Shown here: piece after piece, positions 53,883 to 61,298 of the stretch | How positions within the stretch are numbered: position 1 is the stretch's first letter | Layout of the letters: each line of letters begins with the position of its first letter | From: Actinacidiphila paucisporea | GTDB taxonomy: Bacteria > Actinomycetota > Actinomycetes > Streptomycetales > Streptomycetaceae | Assembly (NCBI RefSeq): GCF_900142575.1 | Contig: NZ_FRBI01000001.1 | Coordinates: 1-61,298 of the forward strand | Direction: 5' to 3' | Length of the DNA stretch: 61,298 bases | Translations under genes and position numbers: made by a program | The notes under the pieces: model-generated | What the model was told of the DNA's origin: nothing | The model's input: only the letters and a program-made list of their open reading frames with translations | Databases searched by the model: none

Positions 53883-54628
53883 CCGCCGTGCCGGTCCGCC
53901 GCATCGACGTCATCACGGCCGTCCACGCGCCCTCGGCTCACTTCCTCGCGGACGCGTACAAGTCTCTGTGCGCCCAGGAGTTGCCGGACGGCTGGGAGTG
54001 GCACTGGATCATCCAGGAGGACGGCTCCGGCGACGCCGTACGCCCCCATGTCCCGGACGATGTGCGCGTCACTTTCCACCAGGGCCGTCCCGGGGGACCG
54101 GGTGTGGCCCGCACGATGGCACTGGCCTACGCCACCGGCCCGTACGTCAAAGTCCTCGACGCCGACGACCAGTTGACGGCTGGGGCTTTGGCCCGCGACC
54201 TGGCCATCCTGGAAGCCGACCCGACCCTCGGCTGGGCGACCTCCCGCGTCCTGGACCTACTCCCCGACGGCTCGACGGCCGGCTTCGACGCGGACCCCGA
54301 GGGCGGCCCCCTCGCGAAGGGCGTCGTTTTCGACTTCTGGAAGGCCAACGGCTACCGCGCCCAGGTCCACCCGGCGACCCTCTTCATCCGCCGCGACCTG
54401 CTCCTGGCGCTGGGCGGCTGGATGGCACTCCCGGCGTCGGAGGACACCGGCCTCCTCCTGGCCCTCAACGCAGTGAGCCCCGGCTACTTCAGCCGCGAAT
54501 ACGGCCTGCTGTACCGCAAGTGGGAGGGCCAGGCGACGGCCCAGAACACCCACACTGACGAGGGCGAACGTGAAGCCCGCATGGGAGTGATCCAAGCCCG
54601 GGTTCAAGCGCTTGCGAAGGTGATGTGA
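53879..54628 (+). CDS. family-2-type glycosyltransferase
   Basis: The product has about 249 residues. A GT-A fold shows in RIDVITAVHAPSAHFLADAYKSLCAQ at the start. The metal and sugar-nucleotide motif is YVKVLDADDQLTAGAL (DxDD). The acceptor region includes HPATLFIRRDLLLALGGWMALPASEDTGLL, where the ED pair is a likely catalytic base. The GTG at 53879 overlaps the GntR stop; GTG at 53876 or 53888 is also possible. It shares the repressor's transcript. The acceptor is unknown; cell-surface change after transfer is a guess. Confidence 0.82.
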   Translation: MTAVPVRRIDVITAVHAPSAHFLADAYKSLCAQELPDGWEWHWIIQEDGSGDAVRPHVPDDVRVTFHQGRPGGPGVARTMALAYATGPYVKVLDADDQLTAGALARDLAILEADPTLGWATSRVLDLLPDGSTAGFDADPEGGPLAKGVVFDFWKANGYRAQVHPATLFIRRDLLLALGGWMALPASEDTGLLLALNAVSPGYFSREYGLLYRKWEGQATAQNTHTDEGEREARMGVIQARVQALAKVM

Positions 54629-54658
54629 CCTCAGCGTTTGGACGCACTTCCCCGGAAG

Positions 54659-54946
54659 CTACTCCCAGAGTCCGGAGCAGCTGTAACCAGTGGTCGACTT
54701 TTCCGGCCCGGTTCTGATGTGGAAGGTCGTGATGTGCCCGTGGCAAATACTTCCGTCCGGAGCCACCTCCAGCAGTGACGCATCAACGAGGAGGCGGTTG
54801 ACCTCCCGTCCCTCGGCCTCGGTTATGCGCTTGAGGAATTCACGCGGCGCCTTGTGGAACTCTTCCCAGTCTTCCTTGGTGAACTCGACCTCCCAGAAGT
54901 CGATCTGGTGGTCCTCGTCCTGGTGCCTGGGCATGAATTTGGCCAT
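54659..54946 (-). CDS. small hypothetical protein
   Basis: The 95-residue product is not recognised. It has an acidic and aromatic first half (DEDHQIDFWEVEFTKEDWEEFHKAPREFLKRI) and a second half with CHGHITTFHI and YSCSG. GAGGTG lies 9 nt before the ATG. It stands alone and converges with the glycosyltransferase gene. Confidence 0.6.
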   Translation of the reverse strand: MAKFMPRHQDEDHQIDFWEVEFTKEDWEEFHKAPREFLKRITEAEGREVNRLLVDASLLEVAPDGSICHGHITTFHIRTGPEKSTTGYSCSGLWE

Positions 54947-55193
54947 CGCTTATCACCTCGCAATGATGAACGGTTCGGCAGTTCCAGCCTCCCGCGCGTG
55001 GACTCTCCCTGCAACCGCGGACACATGAAATCACAGGTGAGCGCATACCGCTCCGAGATCATCTGCCTGATGAACGTCTCGCTCACTCGCGGACCCTTCC
55101 TCTGGTCAATATGGCGACGGAGGATAGGCACGCGCCCGTGACAGCCCCTGTCAAAGCAGACTCATACCTGATGGCGGTGTTCAGATGGACTTA

Positions 55194-55949
55194 CTACGCA
55201 GTGACCGGGACCTCGTAGACAATTTCACAGACCGCTGCCGGCACCACGATGTCGGCTGTCTCTACTGAGCGGCCGTCATCGCTGTAGTACGTCCGTTGGA
55301 TGTGCGTGACCAAAGAGCCCTTCTGGACGCCGAGAAGGGTCACTTCCTCCGGACTCGGCTGCCGCGGCTCGGGCCGCTCCACTGCCCGGGTCACCGTTAC
55401 GCCGATTTCCGCCATGCGGCGGACGACGCCGATACCCGCGTGCGGGCCAGCCTCCGGGAGGACGACGAGGGTGCCGGCCGTCAGGGCGTACGGCTCCCAA
55501 CTGGTCGACAGTTGGACAGGCTTGCCGTCGGCGAGGAATTCGTAGGCCGTGCGCACGCACAAGTCGCCCTCGGCGATGCCGAGTCGAGCGGCGATGTCGC
55601 TCGGGGCCGGCACTTTCGCGTCGGTGCGGCTCTCCCACGTCCCGCGACGCCCGAGCGCCGCCATGTCCGCGGCGAAGGGCGAACCGCCCGCCTGCTCGCG
55701 GTAGATGGACCGCACCATCCGCAGCCGTTCGCGCGGCTCCGCGACGTACGTACCTGACCCGGCCCGGCCCTCCAAGGTGCCCAGGGAGATCAGCAGCTCC
55801 TGCGCCCGCCGGATGACGTTCTCGCCGACCCCGTACTCCTGGCCCAGCTCGGCGCGCGAGGGCAGCCGGTCGCCGGGCGACCACTCGTGGCTCGCGATGC
55901 GCGCGCGCAGCACGTCTGCGATGCGGAGATACGGCGGCTGATCAGGCAT
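55194..55949 (-). CDS. GntR/HutC-family regulator 2
   Basis: The 251-residue product has the winged helix PPYLRIADVLRARIASHEWSPGDRLPSRAELGQEYGVGENVIRRAQELLISLGTLEGRAGSGTYV. A UTRA-like effector domain follows (VRTAYEFLADGKPVQLSTSWEPYALTAGT). It is divergent from a row of small rightward genes (56029 onward). A palindrome lies 10 bp upstream of its ATG, so autoregulation and control of the divergent genes are likely. Confidence 0.85.
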   Translation of the reverse strand: MPDQPPYLRIADVLRARIASHEWSPGDRLPSRAELGQEYGVGENVIRRAQELLISLGTLEGRAGSGTYVAEPRERLRMVRSIYREQAGGSPFAADMAALGRRGTWESRTDAKVPAPSDIAARLGIAEGDLCVRTAYEFLADGKPVQLSTSWEPYALTAGTLVVLPEAGPHAGIGVVRRMAEIGVTVTRAVERPEPRQPSPEEVTLLGVQKGSLVTHIQRTYYSDDGRSVETADIVVPAAVCEIVYEVPVTA

Positions 55950-55958
55950 GTGGACAAT

Positions 55959-55970
55959 CTAGTCCACTAG
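55959..55970. promoter_or_regulatory. palindromic operator between GntR 2 and the rightward operon
   Basis: CTAGT-CC-ACTAG is a perfect 5-bp inverted repeat; a half-site ACTAG follows in GGTTAACTAG at 55980-55989. The block sits between the divergent starts at 55949 and 56029. Confidence 0.55.
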
Positions 55971-56028
55971 CTCTAATCTGGTTAACTAGCATCACTGAGG
56001 GTGCTCACTTGGCAACGGAGGACGCCTT

Positions 56029-56280
56029 GTGCCGCCACGCGACGCCCGCATCGCGGACCTCTTCGCGCGCCTCACCGCCGCAGGTCTGGCGCCTGAGCAG
56101 AAGGAGTACGCCGACCGCACGCTCATCGAGGCCCGAGTCGCCGACGACTTCCCGGCGGCGGCCTGGCCCGAGGTGCTTGCCGCGCTGGAGACAGCCGATT
56201 CGTTCGGCTCCGCTGACCGCGCCGGGGGAGACCGCCACCTCTGGGCCGCCTTCCGCCGCACCGACCGCCGTAGGAGATGA
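56029..56280 (+). CDS. small hypothetical protein
   Basis: The 83-residue product is helical and charged (IADLFARLTAAGLAPEQKEYADRTLIEARVADDFPAAAWPEVLAALETAD) and is not recognised. The GTG start has CGGAGGACG upstream. It is the first gene of a rightward group under the GntR 2 operator region. Confidence 0.6.
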   Translation: MPPRDARIADLFARLTAAGLAPEQKEYADRTLIEARVADDFPAAAWPEVLAALETADSFGSADRAGGDRHLWAAFRRTDRRRR

Positions 56281-56286
56281 CCACCC

Positions 56287-56553
56287 GTGCTCCACCTCAT
56301 CCGCACAGTTGCTGCCTGGCTCGCCCGACAACTGCTCCCCCCGAGGAGAACCAGCCCCCAGCGCCGGCCCGCGGTGGGGCCGTTTAGCCCACTGGCCAGC
56401 ACCCAGGCCCGGCGCCCGTTACGGTCTCACGCGCCGACGCCACATGTATGGACTGACGCCGGGCCGTTGCTCCGCCCGTACATCCTGAGCGCCGAGGAAT
56501 GGACGCGGCGCCGACGCGAGGGTCAGCCGAGGGCGCGGAGCCGCGCTTCATGA
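56287..56553 (+). CDS. small basic hypothetical protein
   Basis: The 88-residue, Arg/Pro-rich product has an N-terminal amphipathic or membrane-associated helix (LHLIRTVAAWLARQLL) and no recognised domain. The GTG follows AGGAGATGA. Its stop overlaps the ATG of the next GntR gene, which supports translation, but composition alone would not. Confidence 0.5.
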   Translation: MLHLIRTVAAWLARQLLPPRRTSPQRRPAVGPFSPLASTQARRPLRSHAPTPHVWTDAGPLLRPYILSAEEWTRRRREGQPRARSRAS

Positions 56554-57236
56554 CTGCCCGGCACGAGCAAGTTGCCGACGACCTACGCCGCTTGATCGTG
56601 GCAGGCACCTTCGCGATCGGTGACCGCCTTCCCCCCGAAACCCGCCTCGCCGTCCAGTACGGCGTCAGCACGCCCACCCTCCGCGAGGCCCTTGAAGTCC
56701 TCCGCGCGGAAGGGCTGATCGCCAAGTACCAGGGGCGTGGCAACTTCGTCAGACGACCGTCCGAACGGCTCACGTACCCGGGGCCTCCCAAAGCCGAGCG
56801 AGTGACGGTCAGTTCCACTGACGCCACAGCAACGGGCGTCCTCGCAGTCCGCCTCGGCCTTCCGGAGGGTGCACCGCTCACCGCGTACGTCTGCCTCAGC
56901 CATCGCGACGACTCGCGGCAGAGCCTCACCCACGTCTACGTCCCGCGCACCGCAGCGCCGTTGACCGTCGCCTCCCCCTGGGGAGACGACCTGGTCACAG
57001 CCGCTGCCGGCGTGCCCGTGGCGACGAGCAACGACCAGGTCACCGCCCGGTTCCCCACCACGGCGGAAGCACAGTCGCTGCGCATCGGCACCCGTACGCC
57101 CGTCCTCGCGATCGAGCGCACGTTCACCACCGCCGACGGCCGACACGTCGCGTACGCGCTCCTCGTACTGCCCGGCGACCGCGCGGAGGTCGTCCTCATC
57201 ACCCGACTCGACACCGACCAGGAAGCTCAGCAATGA
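56550..57236 (+). CDS. GntR/HutC-family regulator 3
   Basis: The 228-residue product has the winged helix ARHEQVADDLRRLIVAGTFAIGDRLPPETRLAVQYGVSTPTLREALEVLRAEGLIAKYQGRGNFV and a UTRA-like C-terminal domain (TPVLAIERTFTTADGRHVAYALLVLPGDR). The ATG at 56550 overlaps the previous stop; an in-frame ATG at 56499 is less likely. The ATP-binding protein follows with an ATGA overlap, so regulator and ATPase are made together. Confidence 0.85.
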   Translation: MTARHEQVADDLRRLIVAGTFAIGDRLPPETRLAVQYGVSTPTLREALEVLRAEGLIAKYQGRGNFVRRPSERLTYPGPPKAERVTVSSTDATATGVLAVRLGLPEGAPLTAYVCLSHRDDSRQSLTHVYVPRTAAPLTVASPWGDDLVTAAAGVPVATSNDQVTARFPTTAEAQSLRIGTRTPVLAIERTFTTADGRHVAYALLVLPGDRAEVVLITRLDTDQEAQQ

Positions 57237-57994
57237 CCGAATTCCCGAAGAGCCGACCCTTCGCCCCGCCCGAACCACGAACCGAGCCGGTCGTGGCCCT
57301 GCGCCTGTTGCCTTGGCAGGGTCCGGAAGGGCGCCCTGCCACCCTGAACGGCGACGGCGGATACCTCTCTCGCCTCGCCGACGAGATCGAGGATCTGCAA
57401 CTCGACTCGGCGCGCGTCGTGTTTGACCTCGCACCTGCCGTTCTGGACAACCCCGCCACGTGCCCGCACGAGGTGCGCTTCGCTGCGCGACGGCTCCGCG
57501 AATCCCTCGGCGACGTGCTGAAGATCGCGGAGAGCCGACGCCTCCCCGGGCCCGTCTTGGCCCGACAGATCACGTCGCCGCACGTGAAGCGCTGGACGTA
57601 CGAAGCCCATTGCGTCGGCGAGGCCCGCCACGACCTGCGCTTCGTACTGCATGCATGGAGCTTGGGTGACTTGGCCGAGCGCGCGGAACTCATCCTCTCC
57701 GAACTGCTCACCAACGCTGTCCGCCACACCGACCCCTCACCCGACCGGGAGATCGAGACGCGGTACGAGCTGCTGCCGGCGGGCGTACGCATCGAGGTCC
57801 ACGACGCCGACGAGCGGTGGCCGACGCGACAGGACACGGCCGCGGATGCCGAGACAGGACGCGGGCTCGCCCTGGTCGACGCCCTGACGAGCGCGAGTTG
57901 GGGAGTCAGCACTCGGGAGGGCATCGGGAAACTCGTGTGGGCGGTCGTGGAGCGGGACGACAACGCACAGGTGTCAGGGGAGGCGGCGGTATGA
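57233..57994 (+). CDS. HATPase_c ATP-binding protein (RsbW/anti-sigma-like)
   Basis: The 253-residue product has a GHKL ATP-binding domain in its C-terminal half: N-box AELILSELLTNAVRHT, G1 box VEVHDADE-like IEVHDADERWP, and G2 box GRGLALVDALTSASWG. No His phosphorylation box precedes it, so it resembles the anti-sigma/serine kinase-like proteins common in Streptomyces. The N-terminal 110 residues are charged and unrecognised. It overlaps both neighbours by ATGA or nearly so. Its partner protein is unknown. Confidence 0.82.
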   Translation: MTEFPKSRPFAPPEPRTEPVVALRLLPWQGPEGRPATLNGDGGYLSRLADEIEDLQLDSARVVFDLAPAVLDNPATCPHEVRFAARRLRESLGDVLKIAESRRLPGPVLARQITSPHVKRWTYEAHCVGEARHDLRFVLHAWSLGDLAERAELILSELLTNAVRHTDPSPDREIETRYELLPAGVRIEVHDADERWPTRQDTAADAETGRGLALVDALTSASWGVSTREGIGKLVWAVVERDDNAQVSGEAAV

Positions 57995-58473
57995 GTCGCA
58001 CCACGGCCACCGATGACCTCGGCCGTTCCGTGCCCGAGGTCCCGGCCCCCAGGCGCTGGACCGTTGCCACCACCGAAGGCTTCACCGTCACGGGCCACCT
58101 CCTCGCATGGGCCGACGACGACCCCACCGCGACGGGCGTTCCACCCGGCCAACTCGCGGTTCAACTGGCAGACATCAGCCACCGGGCCTACTTCGACGGC
58201 GAGCTGCTCCACGTCATCGCGCCGGGGCGGGAGCCGCAGGAAGGCGTGCTGTGGGGCGTGCTCGTCTGCGATCCGTACGCCGAAGATCCGGCACCACGCG
58301 TCCCGGTCGTCAACATCGCCGTCGTGGACGACTACTGGATCAATCACCTCGACCCCGCAGGCTTGGCCGAGGTCGCCGCCAGACTGCGCGCCCAGGCGGA
58401 CCGCCTCGACCACGACGTACGGCCCCGACTCGTCGCCGCCCGCGCCGACTGGGCCGCCCGCCACGGCGCCTGA
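57991..58473 (+). CDS. DUF6907-like hypothetical protein
   Basis: The 160-residue product begins MSRTTATDDLGRSVPEVP and contains RWTVATTEGFTVTGHLLAWADDD, VQLADISHRAYFDGELLHVI and HLDPAGLAEVAARLRAQADRL. This resembles what I remember of DUF6907 proteins, though the typical tryptophan/cysteine start is missing. The ATG overlaps the ATPase stop. It completes the GntR-ATPase-hypothetical operon. Function is unknown. Confidence 0.6.
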   Translation: MSRTTATDDLGRSVPEVPAPRRWTVATTEGFTVTGHLLAWADDDPTATGVPPGQLAVQLADISHRAYFDGELLHVIAPGREPQEGVLWGVLVCDPYAEDPAPRVPVVNIAVVDDYWINHLDPAGLAEVAARLRAQADRLDHDVRPRLVAARADWAARHGA

Positions 58474-58569
58474 ACGTACCGCTCCCTCCGCCCGCCGCGC
58501 CTTCCGCGCGACGTCGGAGGGTGCGGTGCGTTCAGACACCGTCTCGGTGTTGGTGATGCTTGATCCCGG

Positions 58570-58794
58570 TCAGTGCGTGTCGGCGGCGGTACGCGGCAGC
58601 AGCGGCAGCGCGGCGAAGTAGAGCGCGACGCAGACCAGCACGATCGCCGAGCATGCGGCGAGTCCGCCGACCGCCGTGGATGTCCGCGTGATCGACAGAT
58701 AGGCGCGGGAGATCGAGGCCGCGCCGACCGCGTCGGCGATCTGCTGGGCCCCGTTCAACGCGTCGCCGGCGCTTCCGGGCTCGGAGGCCGCCAC
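58570..58794 (-). CDS. possible small membrane protein
   Basis: The 74-residue frame encodes one good hydrophobic helix (TAVGGLAACSAIVLVCVALYFAALPLL) after a small-residue-rich start. The GTG start lacks a clear ribosome site. It is kept because the helix is convincing and no gene lies opposite, but it may not be expressed. Confidence 0.4.
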   Translation of the reverse strand: MAASEPGSAGDALNGAQQIADAVGAASISRAYLSITRTSTAVGGLAACSAIVLVCVALYFAALPLLPRTAADTH

Positions 58795-58865
58795 GCCACC
58801 GATGGCCTACCGCGAAGACTCTCCCGAATCTGGTGCAGGTCGTTGTTTCGCCGGATGCTGGGTCC

Positions 58866-59036
58866 ATGCGGAACTTCACGATGCCTCGCCGGCACGGCTG
58901 GGGATGGCCGACCAGCCCGCCTCCGACCGTTCCTCCCGGTGGCCCGCCGGTTTTCCACTGCCCGAAGTGCCACGGCCCCCTGCCTGAGGGACGTACCGAC
59001 ACGTGCGGCGCGTGCCCGGACGACGGCGACGATTGA
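58866..59036 (+). CDS. small zinc-ribbon protein
   Basis: The 56-residue product ends in CPKCHGPLPEGRTDTCGAC, a compact two-CxxC zinc ribbon, after a Pro/Trp-rich stretch. The ribosome site is weak (GGATGCTGGG), and ATG at 58881 is an alternative. It is short and without clear context, so it is tentative. Confidence 0.45.
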   Translation: MRNFTMPRRHGWGWPTSPPPTVPPGGPPVFHCPKCHGPLPEGRTDTCGACPDDGDD

Positions 59037-59062
59037 GCCGAGCGATGCTTGGGGCGGTGGCC

Positions 59063-59986
59063 TTACGGCAGTTTCTCGGCGTCGACCCGCGAAAAGATGA
59101 GGTCGCTCTCGCCGTCGACCGGCCCGCGCCAGCGGATCGGCACCGCGGCCGGTCCACGCAGGGCCGTCGGGTACGTCGCCGCCGCGTACTCGTTCGCCAG
59201 CCGGTAGACGTGGAAGCCGTGGTCGCGCATGGTATCCAGCAGCTCATCGACGGAGTCGCCGAGCTGCGCCATACGGTCGGGTGTCACCTCGACGGTGACC
59301 TCGGCGTCGGGGCGTAGCCGGTCCAGAAGCGGGGCCATGCCGCGTACGACGCCGCCCTCGGCGCCCTCGACGTCCACCTTGATGACGCGGGCCTTCGCGA
59401 TCTCGTCCGCTTCGAGGACGTCCGGCAGCGGGAAGGCCTCAATCTCGAACGTCGACTCCACCGGCCCATCCCACGGGACGATGCTGTTCGCGCCCATGTT
59501 GGCGGAGCTGGAGAGGATGAAGGTCAGCGTCTGCTGCTTGTCGGAGACCGCGGTCTGGGCGACACGGATGTTCTCGCAGCCGTTGAGGGCGGCATTCTGC
59601 GCCAGCCGCCGCGTGAAGTCCTGCGACGCCTCGATCGCCACGACCCGTCCCTGCGGGCCGACCAGCCGCGAGGCCAACACGCTGAAGTAGCCGATGTTCG
59701 CGCCGACATCCACGAAGGTGTCGCCCGGCTTGAGCCGGCGCTGGAGCCACCGCGTCATCCGCGGCTCCCACACGCCGAAGAGGTAGAGGTACCGCTGGAT
59801 GAGGTCCTGCGTGTCGACGGCGAAGCTCGCCCCGATCGCGGTCTCGGTCACCCGCTTCCGCGGCTCGTCCCGCAGGTGCGGATTGAGGTAGCGGCCGGCC
59901 AGCGCTCCTGTGCCCACCCCATTGGGTGCGTTGCGCACGTACCACCGCCCCAGCGTGACCAGGGCCTCTGATGTGGGGCTGCTCAT
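59063..59986 (-). CDS. FkbM-family methyltransferase
   Basis: The 307-residue product has the FkbM-type SAM-binding fold: FVDVGANIGYFSVLASRLVG, then GRVVAIEASQDFTRRLAQNAALNG and ARVIKVDVEGAEGGVVRGMAPLL (the DVEGAE hallmark). Such enzymes methylate hydroxyls of sugars or polyketides. GAGAGG precedes the ATG at 59986. It has no biosynthetic neighbours, so the substrate is unknown; with the glycosyltransferase it may alter a surface glycan, which is only a guess. Confidence 0.87.
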   Translation of the reverse strand: MSSPTSEALVTLGRWYVRNAPNGVGTGALAGRYLNPHLRDEPRKRVTETAIGASFAVDTQDLIQRYLYLFGVWEPRMTRWLQRRLKPGDTFVDVGANIGYFSVLASRLVGPQGRVVAIEASQDFTRRLAQNAALNGCENIRVAQTAVSDKQQTLTFILSSSANMGANSIVPWDGPVESTFEIEAFPLPDVLEADEIAKARVIKVDVEGAEGGVVRGMAPLLDRLRPDAEVTVEVTPDRMAQLGDSVDELLDTMRDHGFHVYRLANEYAAATYPTALRGPAAVPIRWRGPVDGESDLIFSRVDAEKLP

Positions 59987-60055
59987 CCGATCGCCTCTCC
60001 GCCGCCTACCTCGCCGCACGGTAGCACCGCGCCCCCGGAGCCCCTCTAAAATCCT

Positions 60056-60069
60056 CAAGACGTCTTTAC
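60056..60069. promoter_or_regulatory. operator-like palindrome upstream of the membrane protein gene
   Basis: TCAAGA-CG-TCTTTA lies 16 bp before the ATG at 60086. It matches the TCAAGA-CC-TCTTGA palindrome at 53036-53049 in 12 of 14 positions, so the same GntR protein may bind both. Confidence 0.45.
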
Positions 60070-60085
60070 GACTCGTCGGTGGGGG

Positions 60086-60652
60086 ATGGCCTTGGACACG
60101 TCCGATCAGCTCTTAACAATCCTGGCCGTGCTCCTCGGCGCCATGACCACGTACGTGACGAACTACTGGACCGAGCGCCAGCGCATCCGCCGCGAACTGG
60201 TGACCCGCTGGGACGGCAAGAAGCTCGACGCCTACGAGAACTACGTCGACCGCGTCCGCGCCGCCGTCTTCCTGGCCGTCGAGCTGTACGAGCACCGCGA
60301 GGGCATCCGCCCCTGCGACGAGCCGGAGCCGCAGCTCCGCGCCCAGCTCATCGACGCCATCCGGCTACAGGGCCGCGCCTTCGAGCGCATCATGCTCCTG
60401 GCCGGCGACGAGGTGATCGAGGCCGCCCACGACCTGAACGCGGCGTCCCGCGCCGTGGACTGGCAAGCCACCGGCAAGACCGCCGGCACCCTGGACGACT
60501 GGCGGGACCGCAACCGCGAGGTCTTCGCAGCGATCAACACCTTCCACGAGGCGGCCCGCACGGATCTCGGCGTCTCCGGTTCAGTGACGGGGGAGTCCCA
60601 CCCCAACCGAGACCTGCTTCTGCCTCCGGCGCGTCAAAGCGGGGATCGCTGA
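60086..60652 (+). CDS. hypothetical protein with one N-terminal membrane helix
   Basis: The 188-residue product has one hydrophobic segment (LLTILAVLLGAMTTYVTNYW) followed by a charged helical cytosolic domain (ELVTRWDGKKLDAYENYVDRVRAAVFLAVELYEHREGI...FERIMLLAGDEVIEAAHDLN). I do not recognise a family. An operator-like palindrome precedes it, and CRISPR leader 2 starts 49 bp after its stop. It is the last gene of the second element region. Confidence 0.65.
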   Translation: MALDTSDQLLTILAVLLGAMTTYVTNYWTERQRIRRELVTRWDGKKLDAYENYVDRVRAAVFLAVELYEHREGIRPCDEPEPQLRAQLIDAIRLQGRAFERIMLLAGDEVIEAAHDLNAASRAVDWQATGKTAGTLDDWRDRNREVFAAINTFHEAARTDLGVSGSVTGESHPNRDLLLPPARQSGDR

Positions 60653-60700
60653 CGTGCGGGCGCGGGAGGTTCAACTTTGCGGGACGCCTGCTGATGGTGT

Positions 60701-60776
60701 GGTGACCGAAATGCCCGAGTCTTGCAAAGTAAGTAAAAACCACTGCCCCGCGTTCTAGAGTGCCTGGTCAGCTCCT
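60701..60776 (+). promoter_or_regulatory. CRISPR leader 2
   Basis: A 76-bp block directly before the first repeat of array 2, of the same length as leader 1 and sharing most bases. The first 18 (GGTGACCGAAATGCCCGA) and the repeat-proximal AGTGCCTGGTCAG are identical. Confidence 0.85.
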
Positions 60777-61298
60777 GTGCTCCCCGCGCCCGCGGGGCTG
60801 TTCCCTCGCCGCCGGCCCCGGCGGCGGCGTATACCTGGTGCTCCCCGCGCCCGCGGGGCTGTTCCCCGGGTATCCGCGCAGGTGAAGTACGCCGTCAGGT
60901 GCTCCCCGCGCCCGCGGGGCTGTTCCCGTAGAGGTGTCGATCAAGTAGCACAGCAACAGGTGCTCCCCGCGCCCGCGGGGCTGTTCCCCGTTCTGTCACA
61001 GATGCGCCGTGATTTCGTCCGTGCTCCCCGCGCCCGCGGGGCTGTTCCCGCGTCCGGCACGGTCACGCTGAATGCGTCCGGGTGCTCCCCGCGCCCGCGG
61101 GGCTGTTCCCGGGTGCGGGCGGGCGGGGGGATGAGGATCGTCGTGCTCCCCGCGCCCGCGGGGCTGTTCCCTGTGGACGATGCCGTTCTCACGCTCGTTC
61201 ACCGTGCTCCCCGCGCCCGCGGGGCTGTTCCCGGCCGGCGCCTGCGCAGGCTGCGCCGGGAACTGTGCTCCCCGCGCCCGCGGGGCTGTTCCCCACCC
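60777..61298 (+). CRISPR. type I-E-like CRISPR array 2 (continues past the window)
   Basis: Nine 29-nt repeats, identical to the main repeat of array 1, start at 60777 and every 61 bp to 61265. Eight complete 32-nt spacers are visible and a ninth is cut by the window edge. All repeats are intact, as expected near a leader. I saw no spacer shared with array 1 by eye. Confidence 0.97.

Noticed and set aside
60768..61202. Open frames across CRISPR array 2
   Set aside because: The cause is the same as in array 1: the frames follow the repeat unit and have no start signal.
43879..61298. Spacers matching the two elements in this window
   Set aside because: I compared several spacers by eye with element genes and saw no match. 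Without a search this is not exhaustive, so I claim nothing.

Overview
The window is high-GC actinobacterial DNA and most likely comes from Streptomyces or a close relative. GTG starts are common, genes overlap by ATGA or GTGA, and the left part has a gene order (kor, two-component genes, partial nuo operon, htpX, yajQ, tRNA-Tyr) that I recall from the Streptomyces core chromosome. I could run no database search. Family names rest on motifs read in the translations, and DUF numbers are from memory.

Region 1 (1-21571) is core chromosome. It holds a 2-oxoacid:ferredoxin oxidoreductase (korAB, korB cut by the window edge), a NarL-type response regulator, a quinone-oxidoreductase-like enzyme and two paralogous sensor kinases. 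Next comes a compact ten-gene complex I operon, nuoABCHIJKLMN, without nuoD, E, F or G. It is followed by htpX, a YccF membrane protein, a regulator with two MarR domains, a Bcp peroxiredoxin, yajQ and tRNA-Tyr.

Region 2 (21514-43382) is an integrative conjugative element (AICE) in the 3' end of tRNA-Tyr, bounded by a 58-bp direct repeat. From left to right it carries:
- an integrase and excisionase;
- a replication module: helicase-like ATPase with iteron-like repeats inside its gene, prim-pol, SSB and a family-A DNA polymerase;
- a divergent cytosine methyltransferase and PD-(D/E)XK nuclease;
- a conjugation module: TraB translocase with a probable clt repeat cluster beside it, and Spd-like membrane proteins;
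- a GntR repressor with three copies of its probable operator;
- a cargo zone with a SAM methyltransferase, two adjacent lower-GC genes that each carry a HEPN-like R-N-x3-H motif, a zinc-ribbon protein, and a broken or overlapping endonuclease VII-like gene.
A degenerate CRISPR leader plus one repeat lies inside this element.

Region 3 (43803-45377 and 60701-61298) consists of two type I-E-like CRISPR arrays in the same direction, each behind a nearly identical 76-bp leader. No cas gene is in the window. Array 1 has 25 repeats, a duplicated two-spacer block and one 38-nt spacer. Array 2 runs off the right edge.

Region 4 (45378-60700), between the arrays, looks like a second AICE or its remains. 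It has an integrase, excisionase, FtsK/TraB translocase, Spd-like membrane protein, three GntR regulators with palindromic operators, a glycosyltransferase, a GntR/HATPase/DUF6907-like operon, an FkbM methyltransferase and small zinc-ribbon or membrane proteins. I found no replication gene and no flanking att repeat, so its borders are unknown.

The best candidates for something undescribed are the HEPN pair co-carried with the repressor-controlled methyltransferase, and the three CRISPR leader copies interleaved with two mobile elements.
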